Part shown: positions 18,093 through 25,831 of the stretch, in pieces
Layout: every line of letters starts with the position of its first letter
Numbering within the stretch: position 1 is the stretch's first letter
Source of the DNA: Pseudomonas weihenstephanensis
Lineage (GTDB): Bacteria > Pseudomonadota > Gammaproteobacteria > Pseudomonadales > Pseudomonadaceae
Reading direction: 5' to 3'
Assembly (NCBI RefSeq): GCF_001043055.1
Contig: NZ_JYLF01000010.1
Location: forward strand, 62,001 to 126,000
DNA: 64,000 bases
Notes under the pieces: model-generated
Databases searched by the model: none
Told to the model about the DNA's origin: nothing
The model's input: only the letters and a program-made list of their open reading frames with translations
Made by a program: the position numbers and the translations under genes

Positions 18093-18913
18093 TGTTCACC
18101 TCCGGTGCGCTGCCACAGGAAACTGGCCAGATGTTGACCGCGCAGGGATTGTTTCTGTTTTTCCAGTGAGCCGTTGATGTTCATCAAGCAGCCGCAGTCA
18201 GCTGTCAGTACTTGATGCGCACCGGTTTCAATCAGGGAGCGGGTTTTATCAGCCACCATTGCACCGGAAATATCCGGCATGCGCACGCTGAATGTTCCAC
18301 CAAAGCCGCAGCATTCACTTTCGTGGCTGTGGTCGATGCGTTCCACATTCGCTAATTGCGCCAGCATTTCGCGGCCGTGCAGGTGGGTGTTCATTTCACG
18401 GCGGGCCGAGCAAGACGTGTGCAGCGCCACCTTGACCGGGGCGCCGTGGTCCTTGAATTGAACCTTGCACACGTACAGCAGGAATTCGGTGAGTTCGAAA
18501 GTACGCTCAGCCAAGGCATGAACGTGTTTCAACGTCTCAGGTTCGTCTTTGAACAGGTCTTCATAGTGTTCGCGCAGCATGCCCGCGCATGAGCCGGACG
18601 GCACGACAACGGGGTAGCTCTCGGTAAACAAGGCGAGCTGTGCGCGTGCGACTTCGCGCGCCTGATCGGTGTAACCCGAGGTATAGGCGGGTTGTCCGCA
18701 GCAGCTTTGACCTTGCGGGTACTCGACAGCAATGCCTTCGCGCTCTAACAGGTGGATCGCGTCCATGCCGGCTTCAGGGAAGAACAGGTCGACCACGCAG
18801 GTGCCGAACAGGTACACCTTATGTGGTTTTTGCGTGGGGTAAATACGAGGTGTAGGGAGGGGCGGGGCGACACGGGTCGCGTTGGGCACGGCGTTGTAGA
18901 AAAGCTCGCTCAT
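18089..18913 (-). CDS. lutA: L-lactate utilisation protein LutA/LldE
   Basis: A 274-aa protein made of two CCG (cysteine-rich) domains, which ligand Fe-S clusters and carry electrons in the LutABC complex. Visible motifs are GTCVVDLFFPE near residue 37, SCCGQPAYTSGY near 70, HTSCSARREM near 166 and ECCGFGGTFSV near 203. It lies 111 bp downstream of the permease gene and overlaps lutB by ATGA. No lldD (FMN-type L-lactate dehydrogenase) gene is present here, so LutABC is the L-lactate enzyme of this locus. Confidence 0.93.
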   Translation of the reverse strand: MSELFYNAVPNATRVAPPLPTPRIYPTQKPHKVYLFGTCVVDLFFPEAGMDAIHLLEREGIAVEYPQGQSCCGQPAYTSGYTDQAREVARAQLALFTESYPVVVPSGSCAGMLREHYEDLFKDEPETLKHVHALAERTFELTEFLLYVCKVQFKDHGAPVKVALHTSCSARREMNTHLHGREMLAQLANVERIDHSHESECCGFGGTFSVRMPDISGAMVADKTRSLIETGAHQVLTADCGCLMNINGSLEKQKQSLRGQHLASFLWQRTGGEQ

Positions 18914-19024
18914 CAGGCGTCTCCGGGTGGTCCCGGTTATGTGTCCACGGGTGTGGACCGGGTAGTGAATTACTGACGCCGGGGCAGCCCCGGCGCCATT
19001 AACGTGCTGTAACCATAGCGCGTA

Positions 19025-20719
19025 TCAGTGCACCAGCATGCCGGTGAACCAGTAGGCTTGCGCCAGCGTGATCAACCCCACGATGGTGGCGAAGAACAGG
19101 CTGTGTTTCAGGGTGAAACGGAACAGGTCGGATTCTTTACCCACCAGGCCGGTGGCCGCACACGCCACGGCAATCGATTGGGGTGAAATCATTTTGCCGG
19201 TCACGCCGCCGCTGGTATTGGCGGCCACCATCAGGGTATCGCTGACGCCAATCTGGTGCGCGGTGGTGGCTTGCAACGAGCTGAACAGGGCGTTGGACGA
19301 GGTGTCCGAGCCTGTCAGGAATACGCCCAGCCAGCCCAAGAAAGGCGAGAAGAACGGAAACGCAGCGCCCGTGCCAGCCAGGACCAAAGCCATGGTCGAA
19401 GACATGCCGGAGTAGTTAGTCACAAATGCGAACGCCAGCACCATACCGATGGACAGGATGGGCCAGCGCAGTTCGAAGAATGTTTCTTTTAAAGTGGTCA
19501 GACCCGTTTTGATGTCGATTTTCAGGATCAGCATCGAGATTAAGGCCGAGAAGAAAATAGCGGTGCCGGTGGCTGAGATCGGATCAAGTTTGAAAACAGC
19601 TGCAATCGCAGTCGGTGCATTGACGATCGGTGCGGTTTTGATCACCAGTTGATCGAGGTGCGGGATCGCGAAGTTGAACACCCAGCCGTACATCGAACCG
19701 CCTGCCGAGAACAGGGCTTTGAACGGTTTAAGCGTCCAGATGGTGACCAGAACCGTCAGGATCAGGAACGGGGACCACGCTTTCAGGATCTGCAACAGGC
19801 TGTAAGGCGATGCCAGCAGATTGGCTGGTTTGCCGAAACCGCCCGGGTTGGCCGTCACGACAACATCAGAGGCCACGCCTGCAATCTGCGCACCTGCGGT
19901 GCGTTTTGGTTGCCAGATTTTCAGAAACAGCGTCAGGCTGACCAGGCTGGCGAGGGCAGAAGTAATGTCCGGCAGCTCAGGGCCAATGTAGTTCGAGGTG
20001 AAGTATTGGGTCACAGCGAAGCTTAGGCCCGCCACCAGCGCGGCTGGCCACGTTTCACGCACGCCGCGCAGGCCGTCCATCATGAACACCAACCAGAACG
20101 GCACGAACAGCGACAGCAGTGGCAGTTGACGGCCTGCCATGGCGCCGATCTTGAACGCGTCAATGCCTGTCACTTGGCCAGCCACAATGATCGGGATGCC
20201 CAGTGCGCCGAACGCGACGGGGGCGGTGTTGGCGATCAGGCACAGGCCAGCGGCATACAGTGGGTTGAACCCCAAGCCTACGAGCAGGGCGGCAGTAATC
20301 GCTACTGGTGCGCCGAATCCGGCTGCACCTTCCAGGAAGGCGCCGAAGCAAAAACCGATCAGCAGTACCTGTAGGCGTTGGTCGTCAGTGATTGACAAGA
20401 CCGAACTGCGGATAATTTCGAACTGGCCGCTTTTCACCGTCAGCTTGTAGAGGAACACCGCGGCCACGATGATCCAGGCGATTGGCCAGAGGCCGTAGGC
20501 AAATCCATAGCCCGCTGCTGCAAAAGCCATGTCGACAGGCATCTGGAAGGCAAAAATAGCCACCAGAATCGACAGGGCGAGGGTGATGCTGCCGGCGACA
20601 TGTCCTTTGAGACGGAACACGGCCAAGGCCAGAAAGAAGAACACGATCGGGATGACGGCGGCGAGTGCGGACAAGCCGAGGCTGCCGAGCGGACTATAGA
20701 GCTGTTGCCAGGTTTGCAT
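19025..20719 (-). CDS. lldP: Lactate permease
   Basis: A 564-aa inner-membrane carrier of the LctP family that takes up L- and D-lactate (and often glycolate) with protons. It has about 12-14 hydrophobic segments and the family signatures G-A-F-L-E-G-A-A-G-F-G-A-P-V near residue 130 and T-G-S-D-T-S-S-N-A-L-F near 467. It is the first gene of the operon and divergent from lldR. The ATG at 20719 has AGGGG about 9 bp upstream; the AATTGGT operator lies 52-68 bp upstream of the start, where it could block transcription. Confidence 0.95.
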   Translation of the reverse strand: MQTWQQLYSPLGSLGLSALAAVIPIVFFFLALAVFRLKGHVAGSITLALSILVAIFAFQMPVDMAFAAAGYGFAYGLWPIAWIIVAAVFLYKLTVKSGQFEIIRSSVLSITDDQRLQVLLIGFCFGAFLEGAAGFGAPVAITAALLVGLGFNPLYAAGLCLIANTAPVAFGALGIPIIVAGQVTGIDAFKIGAMAGRQLPLLSLFVPFWLVFMMDGLRGVRETWPAALVAGLSFAVTQYFTSNYIGPELPDITSALASLVSLTLFLKIWQPKRTAGAQIAGVASDVVVTANPGGFGKPANLLASPYSLLQILKAWSPFLILTVLVTIWTLKPFKALFSAGGSMYGWVFNFAIPHLDQLVIKTAPIVNAPTAIAAVFKLDPISATGTAIFFSALISMLILKIDIKTGLTTLKETFFELRWPILSIGMVLAFAFVTNYSGMSSTMALVLAGTGAAFPFFSPFLGWLGVFLTGSDTSSNALFSSLQATTAHQIGVSDTLMVAANTSGGVTGKMISPQSIAVACAATGLVGKESDLFRFTLKHSLFFATIVGLITLAQAYWFTGMLVH

Positions 20720-20770
20720 ATGGGGTGGCCCCTAATTGTTATTGGTCGTTGCGGCTGGTCGCGTCTGGAT

Positions 20771-20787
20771 AATTGGTATTACCAATT
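20771..20787. promoter_or_regulatory. LldR operator, upstream copy near lldP
   Basis: AATTGGTATTACCAATT is a perfect 17-bp palindrome with the GT-N3-AC core of FadR-subfamily GntR regulators. It lies between lldP and lldR. As I recall, LldR sites reported in other bacteria have the same core. Confidence 0.8.
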
Positions 20788-20850
20788 TACAGCCGCTGTC
20801 GGGTAGGTTAAAAGCCTTATGTAGGGTGTGTCAATTTGCCGCCCTAAATC

Positions 20851-20865
20851 TTTTGTCTGACAAAA
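20851..20865. promoter_or_regulatory. Second GntR-type palindrome near lldR
   Basis: TTTTGTCTGACAAAA is a perfect 15-bp palindrome, also with a GT-N3-AC core, about 112 bp before the lldR start codon. It fits a second LldR site, possibly for autoregulation; the flanks differ from the first site. Confidence 0.5.
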
Positions 20866-20977
20866 CGTTACTGGCGAATCTGATGGGGTGTTTGTTAATG
20901 CTTCTGGCAGGTGTCTGAAGCGCGCTAATCAGCGAGAATGGCGGCCCCGGCACGTGGCCGGGAGGATGGAGAGCGTT

Positions 20978-21745
20978 ATGGGGTTTGATCAAATTCGTCA
21001 GCGCCGTTTGTCTGACGATATTGTCGAGCAGCTTGAGGGCATGATCCTTGAGGGCACATTGAAGTCGGGCGAGCGCTTGCCAGCTGAGCGTGCCTTGGCC
21101 GAACGATTCGGTGTATCGCGCCCGTCGTTGCGCGAAGCGATTCAAAAACTATCAGCCAAGGGGTTGCTGGTCAGTCGTCAGGGTGGCGGCAATTATGTGG
21201 CGACTTCACTTGGATCGACGTTCAGCGATCCGTTGCTGCAATTGCTTGAGAGTAACCCTGAAGCGCAACGCGACTTGCTTGAATTTCGTCATACGCTGGA
21301 GGCGTCATGTGCGTTTTATGCGGCCTTGCGCGCAACAGAGGTGGATCGTGATCGGCTGCGCCTTGCATTTGAGCGCTTGCAGGATTGTTATGCGCGGGTT
21401 GACGAGGTCAGTCGTGCCGAGGAGGGCGAGGCGGATGCAAGCTTCCATTTGGCCATTGCCGAGGCCAGTCATAACGCGGTGTTGCTGCACACCATTCGCG
21501 GGTTGTTTGACCTGCTAAAGCGCAACGTGGTGACCAACATTGGCGGGATGTACAAGCAGCGCAGCGAAACGCGCGACATGTTGATCAGTCAGCATCGCGA
21601 GTTGTACCTGGCGATTATTGAGGGGCGGGCAGAGGATGCGCGGGAAGTGGCCAGCCGCCATCTGATGTATGTGCAGGAAGTGTTGGAGGAGGTGCGTCAG
21701 GAGGTTCAGCGCACAGCGCGGGCCGAGCGGCGTAATGGGTTGTAA
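20978..21745 (+). CDS. lldR: GntR-family lactate regulator
   Basis: A 255-aa FadR-subfamily regulator. Residues about 10-75 form the winged helix (RLPAERALAERFGVSRPSLR), and the rest is the all-helical FCD ligand domain, with His residues typical of metal/ligand binding (F-R-H-T-L-E, S-F-H-L-A-I, S-Q-H-R-E-L, A-S-R-H-L). It probably represses the divergent lactate operon until lactate is bound. The ATG at 20978 was chosen because GGAG lies 6 bp upstream; a longer frame from 20888 lacks a ribosome site. Confidence 0.92.
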   Translation: MGFDQIRQRRLSDDIVEQLEGMILEGTLKSGERLPAERALAERFGVSRPSLREAIQKLSAKGLLVSRQGGGNYVATSLGSTFSDPLLQLLESNPEAQRDLLEFRHTLEASCAFYAALRATEVDRDRLRLAFERLQDCYARVDEVSRAEEGEADASFHLAIAEASHNAVLLHTIRGLFDLLKRNVVTNIGGMYKQRSETRDMLISQHRELYLAIIEGRAEDAREVASRHLMYVQEVLEEVRQEVQRTARAERRNGL

Positions 21746-21746
21746 T

Positions 21747-21875
21747 AGCTGCCGAAGGCTGCGTCCGGCGACGGAGTCGTCGTAAAGCCGGTGAACACGA
21801 ACTTTCTCTAAGGTCGTGTCTTCAGCCTTTACGATCGCTTCGCGACCGAACGCAGCCTCGCAGAGCTCGGCAGCT
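21747..21875. repeat. REP-like palindromic element
   Basis: The outer arms AGCTGCCGA/TCGGCAGCT and AGGCTGCG/CGCAGCCT, plus the inner arms TCGTAAAG/CTTTACGA and ACACGA/TCGTGT, make a nested imperfect palindrome between lldR and smpB. Its block GGCTGCGTCCGGC recurs inverted at 59003-59015. It could also end lldR transcription. Confidence 0.65.
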
Positions 21876-21893
21876 GCTGCGGGGGGCTTGGAG

Positions 21894-22376
21894 CTAGTCT
21901 TCCTTGCCCTTGTTGCGCACCGCACGCTGTAGCTCACGATCAGAATCGCGCTCGCGTTCGGTATGGCGCTTGTCGTATTCCTTCTTGCCTTTACCTAGGG
22001 CAATTTCGCACTTGATCAAGTGCTTGCTCCAGTAAATCGAAAGGCAGACGCAGGCGTAACCCTTCTGCTGTACCGCGGCAAACAGCTTTTCAAGCTCGCG
22101 CTTGTTGAGCAACAGTTTGCGGCTGCGCGTGGGGTCGGCAATAACGTGCGTGCTGGCGGTCGTCAAAGGGGCGATGTGGCTGCCGAGCAACCAGGCTTCA
22201 CCGTCCTTGAGAAGCACATAGCTGTCGACCAGCTGTGCTTTGCCTGCACGCAGACTTTTTACTTCCCAGCCGGCCAGGACCAGACCAGCCTCGAACCGAT
22301 GTTCGATGAAGTAATCGTGTCGCGCCTTTTTATTCTGCGCGATGGTCCCTGTGGGGTGTTTCTTTTGTTTAGCCAT
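21894..22376 (-). CDS. smpB: SsrA-binding protein
   Basis: A 160-aa partner of tmRNA in trans-translation; it binds the tRNA-like domain and places it in the ribosomal A site. The sequence is typical: N-K-K-A-R-H-D-Y-F-I-E near residue 16, G-W-E-V-K-S-L-R near 36, the K-R-E-L-E-K-L block and the basic C-terminal tail D-K-R-H-T-E-R-E-R-D-S-D. The start at 22376 gives the usual 160-residue length; the 52 extra upstream codons have no similarity. It is divergent from the transporter gene. Confidence 0.97.
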   Translation of the reverse strand: MAKQKKHPTGTIAQNKKARHDYFIEHRFEAGLVLAGWEVKSLRAGKAQLVDSYVLLKDGEAWLLGSHIAPLTTASTHVIADPTRSRKLLLNKRELEKLFAAVQQKGYACVCLSIYWSKHLIKCEIALGKGKKEYDKRHTERERDSDRELQRAVRNKGKED

Positions 22377-22492
22377 AGGGGCGGCATTATAGGCAGTTGC
22401 GAGCAAGTCGGCTACGGGCACCTGCGTGCTTGAGCACGTAGGTTGAATCCCGGACAATGCGCGCTCTTTTTTATCGGTTGGGCGTAGTAACG

Positions 22493-23896
22493 ATGTCGAC
22501 AGACAAGGTTTCTGTCCACGGCAGTTGGGCAAGCCGTTGGGTCTTTATTCTCGCTGCGACCGGTTCTGCCGTTGGTTTGGGCAGTATTTGGAAATTCCCT
22601 TACATGGTTGGCGTCTACGGTGGTGGCGCATTTGTGTTGGTGTTTTTGGCGTGTATCGCGCTGATCGGTGTGCCGGTCATGCTGGCCGAGACGTTGATCG
22701 GGCGTCGCGCGCGGCTAAGTCCGGCTAACGCCTTGAAGGTGCTGGCACTCCAGGCGGGGCATTCGGGGCGTTGGTCCTGGTGGGCCTTTGCCGGGATGAT
22801 CACGGCGTTGCTGATCCTTTCTTTTTACAGTGTGGTCGGTGGCTGGTCGCTGGATTACATCATCAATATGGGCAAAGGCGACTTCCAAGGCACGACGGCC
22901 GATCAGGTGGGTGCTTATTTTGGCAAGGTTATTTCTGATCCCTGGCGTCTGACGTTCTGGCACACCGCGTTCATGCTGCTTTCAGCCTTTGTCATTGCTA
23001 AAGGTGTGGTGGCGGGGCTTGAGCGCAGTTTACGGATCATGATGCCCATCCTGTTTGTGCTGCTATTGGTATTGCTGGGTTACAGCATGACCACGGGGCA
23101 TTTTATGGAGGGCGTGCATTTTATGTTCGACTTCAACCCGGACCGCGTTATGGATGGATTGCTGGCTGCGATGGGCCATGCGTTCTTTTCACTGAGCGTG
23201 GGCGTGGGGTCGATCATGATCTATGGCGCCTATATGCCGAAGAATGCATCGATATCCAGCACGGTCGTGGGCGTAGCGTTGATCGATACGTTTGTCTCAT
23301 TGCTGGCTGGCCTGGCATTGTTTCCAATTGTATTTGCATCAGGACTTAACCCGAGTGAAGGCCCGGGGCTGATGTTTGTGACGTTGCCATTCGCCTTCGG
23401 TAACGTGGCGTTCGGTCAATTGATGGGCGTGGTGTTTTTCGTTTTGGTCGCTGTTGCGGCCTGGAGCTCTGCGATTTCCTTGCTGGAACCGATGGTGGCT
23501 TATTTGGTTGAGCGCACTAAGGTGCGGCGGCTTTGGGTCACGTTTTGGCTGGCGTTCAGCTGCTGGTTTGTTGGTTTGGGCACAGTTTTCTCGTTCAATA
23601 TCTGGAAGCAGGCCAAGTTTTTTGTGAACGAAGAATCAGGTTTTCGCCTCTACCAATGGGGAGCGGAGCAGGGTTTGGACTTCTTTGGTGTCGTCGATTT
23701 CCTTACCTCGCGTATCATGCTCCCCTTGGGCGGGCTGTGTTTTGTAGTCTTTGCGGGCTGGATCATGGGCCGTGGCGCCGTGCACGACGAGTTGTCGATG
23801 CGCAGCCCGGTACTGTTCGCCCTGACTCTTTTTTTGATGCGCTATGTGGCGCCACTCGGCATTCTGATTGTGTTTGCCGCCCAGCTGTGGAAGTAA
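22493..23896 (+). CDS. Sodium-dependent transporter (neurotransmitter:sodium symporter family)
   Basis: A 467-aa inner-membrane symporter of the SNF/NSS family. The N-terminal signature W-A-S-R-W-V-F-I-L-A-A-T-G-S-A-V-G-L-G-S with I-W-K-F-P-Y supplies the sodium and substrate sites of transmembrane helix 1; about 11-12 helices follow. Substrate unknown (amino acids in relatives). The ATG at 22493 gives the N-terminus MSTDKVSVHGSW; an upstream ATG in frame is less typical. It is followed after 7 bp by ratA on the same strand. Confidence 0.9.
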   Translation: MSTDKVSVHGSWASRWVFILAATGSAVGLGSIWKFPYMVGVYGGGAFVLVFLACIALIGVPVMLAETLIGRRARLSPANALKVLALQAGHSGRWSWWAFAGMITALLILSFYSVVGGWSLDYIINMGKGDFQGTTADQVGAYFGKVISDPWRLTFWHTAFMLLSAFVIAKGVVAGLERSLRIMMPILFVLLLVLLGYSMTTGHFMEGVHFMFDFNPDRVMDGLLAAMGHAFFSLSVGVGSIMIYGAYMPKNASISSTVVGVALIDTFVSLLAGLALFPIVFASGLNPSEGPGLMFVTLPFAFGNVAFGQLMGVVFFVLVAVAAWSSAISLLEPMVAYLVERTKVRRLWVTFWLAFSCWFVGLGTVFSFNIWKQAKFFVNEESGFRLYQWGAEQGLDFFGVVDFLTSRIMLPLGGLCFVVFAGWIMGRGAVHDELSMRSPVLFALTLFLMRYVAPLGILIVFAAQLWK

Positions 23897-23903
23897 CGCT
23901 GAC

Positions 23904-24338
23904 ATGACTACCCATATTCAACGCTCCGCCTTGCTGCCTTACCCTGCGCAGGCCCTGTATGACTTGGTCAACGATGTGGCCAAGTACCCGGAGTTTCTGC
24001 CGTGGTGCTCTTCTGCCGAAATTATTGAAAGCACTGAAGTGCTGATGCGCGCCAGTTTGGGGGTGGCAAAGGGGGGCTTGAGCCAGCACTTTGTGACGCG
24101 CAATACCCTGGTGCCGGGCCAGTCGATTGAGATGAATCTTGAAGAAGGCCCGTTCAAGCAGTTGCACGGTGTTTGGGTGTTCAAACCCTTGGGCGAAAAG
24201 GCCTGCAAGATCAGTCTGGACATGTCGTTTGACTACGCCGGATCAATCATAAGAACAACGCTGGGTCCGCTGTTCAATCAGGCGGCAAATACGTTGGTGG
24301 ACGCCTTTTGCCAGCGTGCCAAGCAGTTGTATGGCTAA
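23904..24338 (+). CDS. ratA: RatA-type START-domain protein
   Basis: A 144-aa protein of the COQ10/START superfamily. The E. coli homologue was described as an inhibitor of 70S ribosome association, while eukaryotic relatives bind ubiquinone, so the true role is unsettled. Typical blocks are A-L-Y-D-L-V-N-D-V-A-K-Y-P-E-F-L-P-W-C near residue 17 and the C-terminal L-G-P-L-F-N-Q-A-A. The start at 23904 gives the usual length. It overlaps rnfH by 8 bp, and the pair next to smpB is conserved. Confidence 0.9.
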   Translation: MTTHIQRSALLPYPAQALYDLVNDVAKYPEFLPWCSSAEIIESTEVLMRASLGVAKGGLSQHFVTRNTLVPGQSIEMNLEEGPFKQLHGVWVFKPLGEKACKISLDMSFDYAGSIIRTTLGPLFNQAANTLVDAFCQRAKQLYG

Positions 24339-24651
24339 GCCGGTGATTACCATTGAAGTGGTGTATGCGGCCGTCGAGCGTCAGCGTCTGTTGGTGATGA
24401 CTGTTGCCGAAAGCACCACCGTACGTGCAGCGGTGTTGGCGTCGGGGTTGAATGCTGATTTCCCCGAGTTGGATCTGGCGAGTTGCCCTGTCGGAATTTT
24501 CGGTAAGCAGGTTAGCGATCCCGAAGAACGGTTGTTGCAGGCAGGGGATCGAATCGAAATTTATCGACCGTTGCTGGCTGACCCCAAAGAAATTCGTCGC
24601 CAGCGTGCAGCCAGGGCGGCTGAGGTTAAGCGGTTGAATCAGTCGTCGTAG
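24331..24651 (+). CDS. rnfH: RnfH family ubiquitin-like protein
   Basis: A 106-aa protein with the beta-grasp RnfH/UPF0125 fold: I-T-I-E-V-V-Y-A near residue 5 and the conserved D-R-I-E-I-Y-R-P-L-L-A-D-P-K-E-I-R-R-Q-R near 72. Its molecular role is not established; it is named after a link to the Rnf complex in other bacteria, and no rnf genes are here. The ATG at 24331 lies inside the end of ratA. Confidence 0.9.
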   Translation: MAKPVITIEVVYAAVERQRLLVMTVAESTTVRAAVLASGLNADFPELDLASCPVGIFGKQVSDPEERLLQAGDRIEIYRPLLADPKEIRRQRAARAAEVKRLNQSS

Positions 24652-24664
24652 TTTTGCAGGCAAC

Positions 24665-24691
24665 AAAAAGCCCGGCATGCCGGGCTTTTTT
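24665..24691. terminator. Bidirectional terminator between rnfH and bamE
   Basis: AAAAAGCCCGGCATGCCGGGCTTTTTT-type hairpin with A- and T-tracts, placed between two convergent genes; it serves both. Confidence 0.92.
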
Positions 24692-24702
24692 GTACCGAAC
24701 GA

Positions 24703-25224
24703 TTATTGTTCGGTGGTATCCAGTGGTTCTGGCGTCGGCACGGGCACTGTTTCGACCCCGTCGACATCCTTCTGGATTTGATCAAGCAGCGAACCAGGCT
24801 TGGCTGGAACTTCGCTCTTCTCGGTCGGAGCAGCCGGTGTGGTCACGTTGGAGCCACCGTCTTTACCGAGAATCGCTTCGTCTCGGCTTACACCAGGCAT
24901 GAAATCACCTGACAAGCTGACGAGCTGGTCATTTTGGTTGAAGAACACGCTGACGCGTTCCTGTTGGCGTTCACCGCCGCCTGGTTGCAGGCTATACAAA
25001 TAATCCCAACGATCCGGATGGAATGTATCGGTCAGCAGGGCGTTCCCCATGATAAACCGCACTTGCCGACGGGTCATTCCCGGGCGTAACTGGTTTATCA
25101 TGTCCTGCGTGACGACATTGCCCTGCTGGATGTCGATTTTGTAAACCCCGGGGAATGAACAACCGGCGAGTGCGAGCAGTCCCACAAAGGTGAAACTGGT
25201 TAGCAAGAGCTTGGTGTTTTGCAT
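24703..25224 (-). CDS. bamE: Outer membrane assembly lipoprotein BamE (OmlA/SmpA)
   Basis: A 173-aa lipoprotein of the BAM complex that assists BamA in outer-membrane protein folding. It has a signal peptide with lipobox LAGC (Cys at about residue 22), the BamE core with Q-L-R-P-G-M-T-R-R-Q-V near 46 and D-R-W-D-Y-L-Y near 71. After residue 110 comes a proline- and threonine-rich acidic tail absent from the shorter E. coli protein but usual in Pseudomonas. It is divergent from fur, with about 98 bp between the start codons. Confidence 0.95.
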   Translation of the reverse strand: MQNTKLLLTSFTFVGLLALAGCSFPGVYKIDIQQGNVVTQDMINQLRPGMTRRQVRFIMGNALLTDTFHPDRWDYLYSLQPGGGERQQERVSVFFNQNDQLVSLSGDFMPGVSRDEAILGKDGGSNVTTPAAPTEKSEVPAKPGSLLDQIQKDVDGVETVPVPTPEPLDTTEQ

Positions 25225-25322
25225 CGGTGGGCGACTTCCACTATCTTGGCTGGGACAACGTAAACGCCGATCATACCCGTATTAAGAGAAGCTGCGAAGC
25301 GGCTTCCGCGAGAAAGCTAACC

Positions 25323-25736
25323 ATGGTTGAAAATAGCGAACTACGTAAGGCCGGACTTAAGGTGACTCTGCCGCGAGTCAAAATTCTGCAAATGCTTGAT
25401 TCTGCTGAGCAGCGTCACATGAGCGCCGAGGATGTTTACAAGGCTCTCATGCAAGCTGGCGAGGACGTCGGTCTGGCCACGGTTTACCGTGTACTGACTC
25501 AGTTCGAGTCTGCTGGGCTGGTGATTCGCCACAATTTTGATGGCGGTCATGCTGTGTTTGAGTTGGCGGATGCCGACGGTGGCCACCACGACCATATGGT
25601 CAACGTGGACAGCGGCGAAGTGATTGAGTTTTTCGACGAAGACATTGAAAAGCTCCAGCATGCGATCGCTGCCAAGCACGGTGTTGAGTTGGTAGACCAC
25701 AACTTGGTGCTCTACGTACGTAAGAAAACCAAGTAA
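25323..25736 (+). CDS. fur: Ferric uptake regulator
   Basis: A 137-aa iron-responsive repressor. The winged helix (residues about 1-80) is V-T-L-P-R-V-K-I-L, then G-L-A-T-V-Y-R-V-L-T-Q-F; the dimerisation domain carries the metal ligands in GGHHDHMVNVDSGEVIEF and V-D-H-N-L-V-L-Y. There is no cysteine anywhere: the position that is a single Cys in P. aeruginosa Fur is Asn here. The ATG at 25323 was chosen because it gives the standard MVENSELRKAGLKVTLPR N-terminus; the longer open frame from 25227 is not conserved. Confidence 0.97.
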   Translation: MVENSELRKAGLKVTLPRVKILQMLDSAEQRHMSAEDVYKALMQAGEDVGLATVYRVLTQFESAGLVIRHNFDGGHAVFELADADGGHHDHMVNVDSGEVIEFFDEDIEKLQHAIAAKHGVELVDHNLVLYVRKKTK

Positions 25737-25770
25737 GCAAGTCACACGAATTGCGGTTCGTGAAACGATC

Positions 25771-25800
25771 GAAGGCGACCTTAGGGTCGCCTTCGTGCTT
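25771..25800. terminator. Terminator hairpin between fur and recN
   Basis: GAAGGCGACC-TTAG-GGTCGCCTTC, a perfect 10-bp stem, followed by a short T-rich run; it lies between convergent genes. A weaker CACGAA/TTCGTG hairpin precedes it at 25744-25761. Confidence 0.8.
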
Positions 25801-25831
25801 TCTCTCGGTCTAGTGTGTTAACCGTTCGTCG

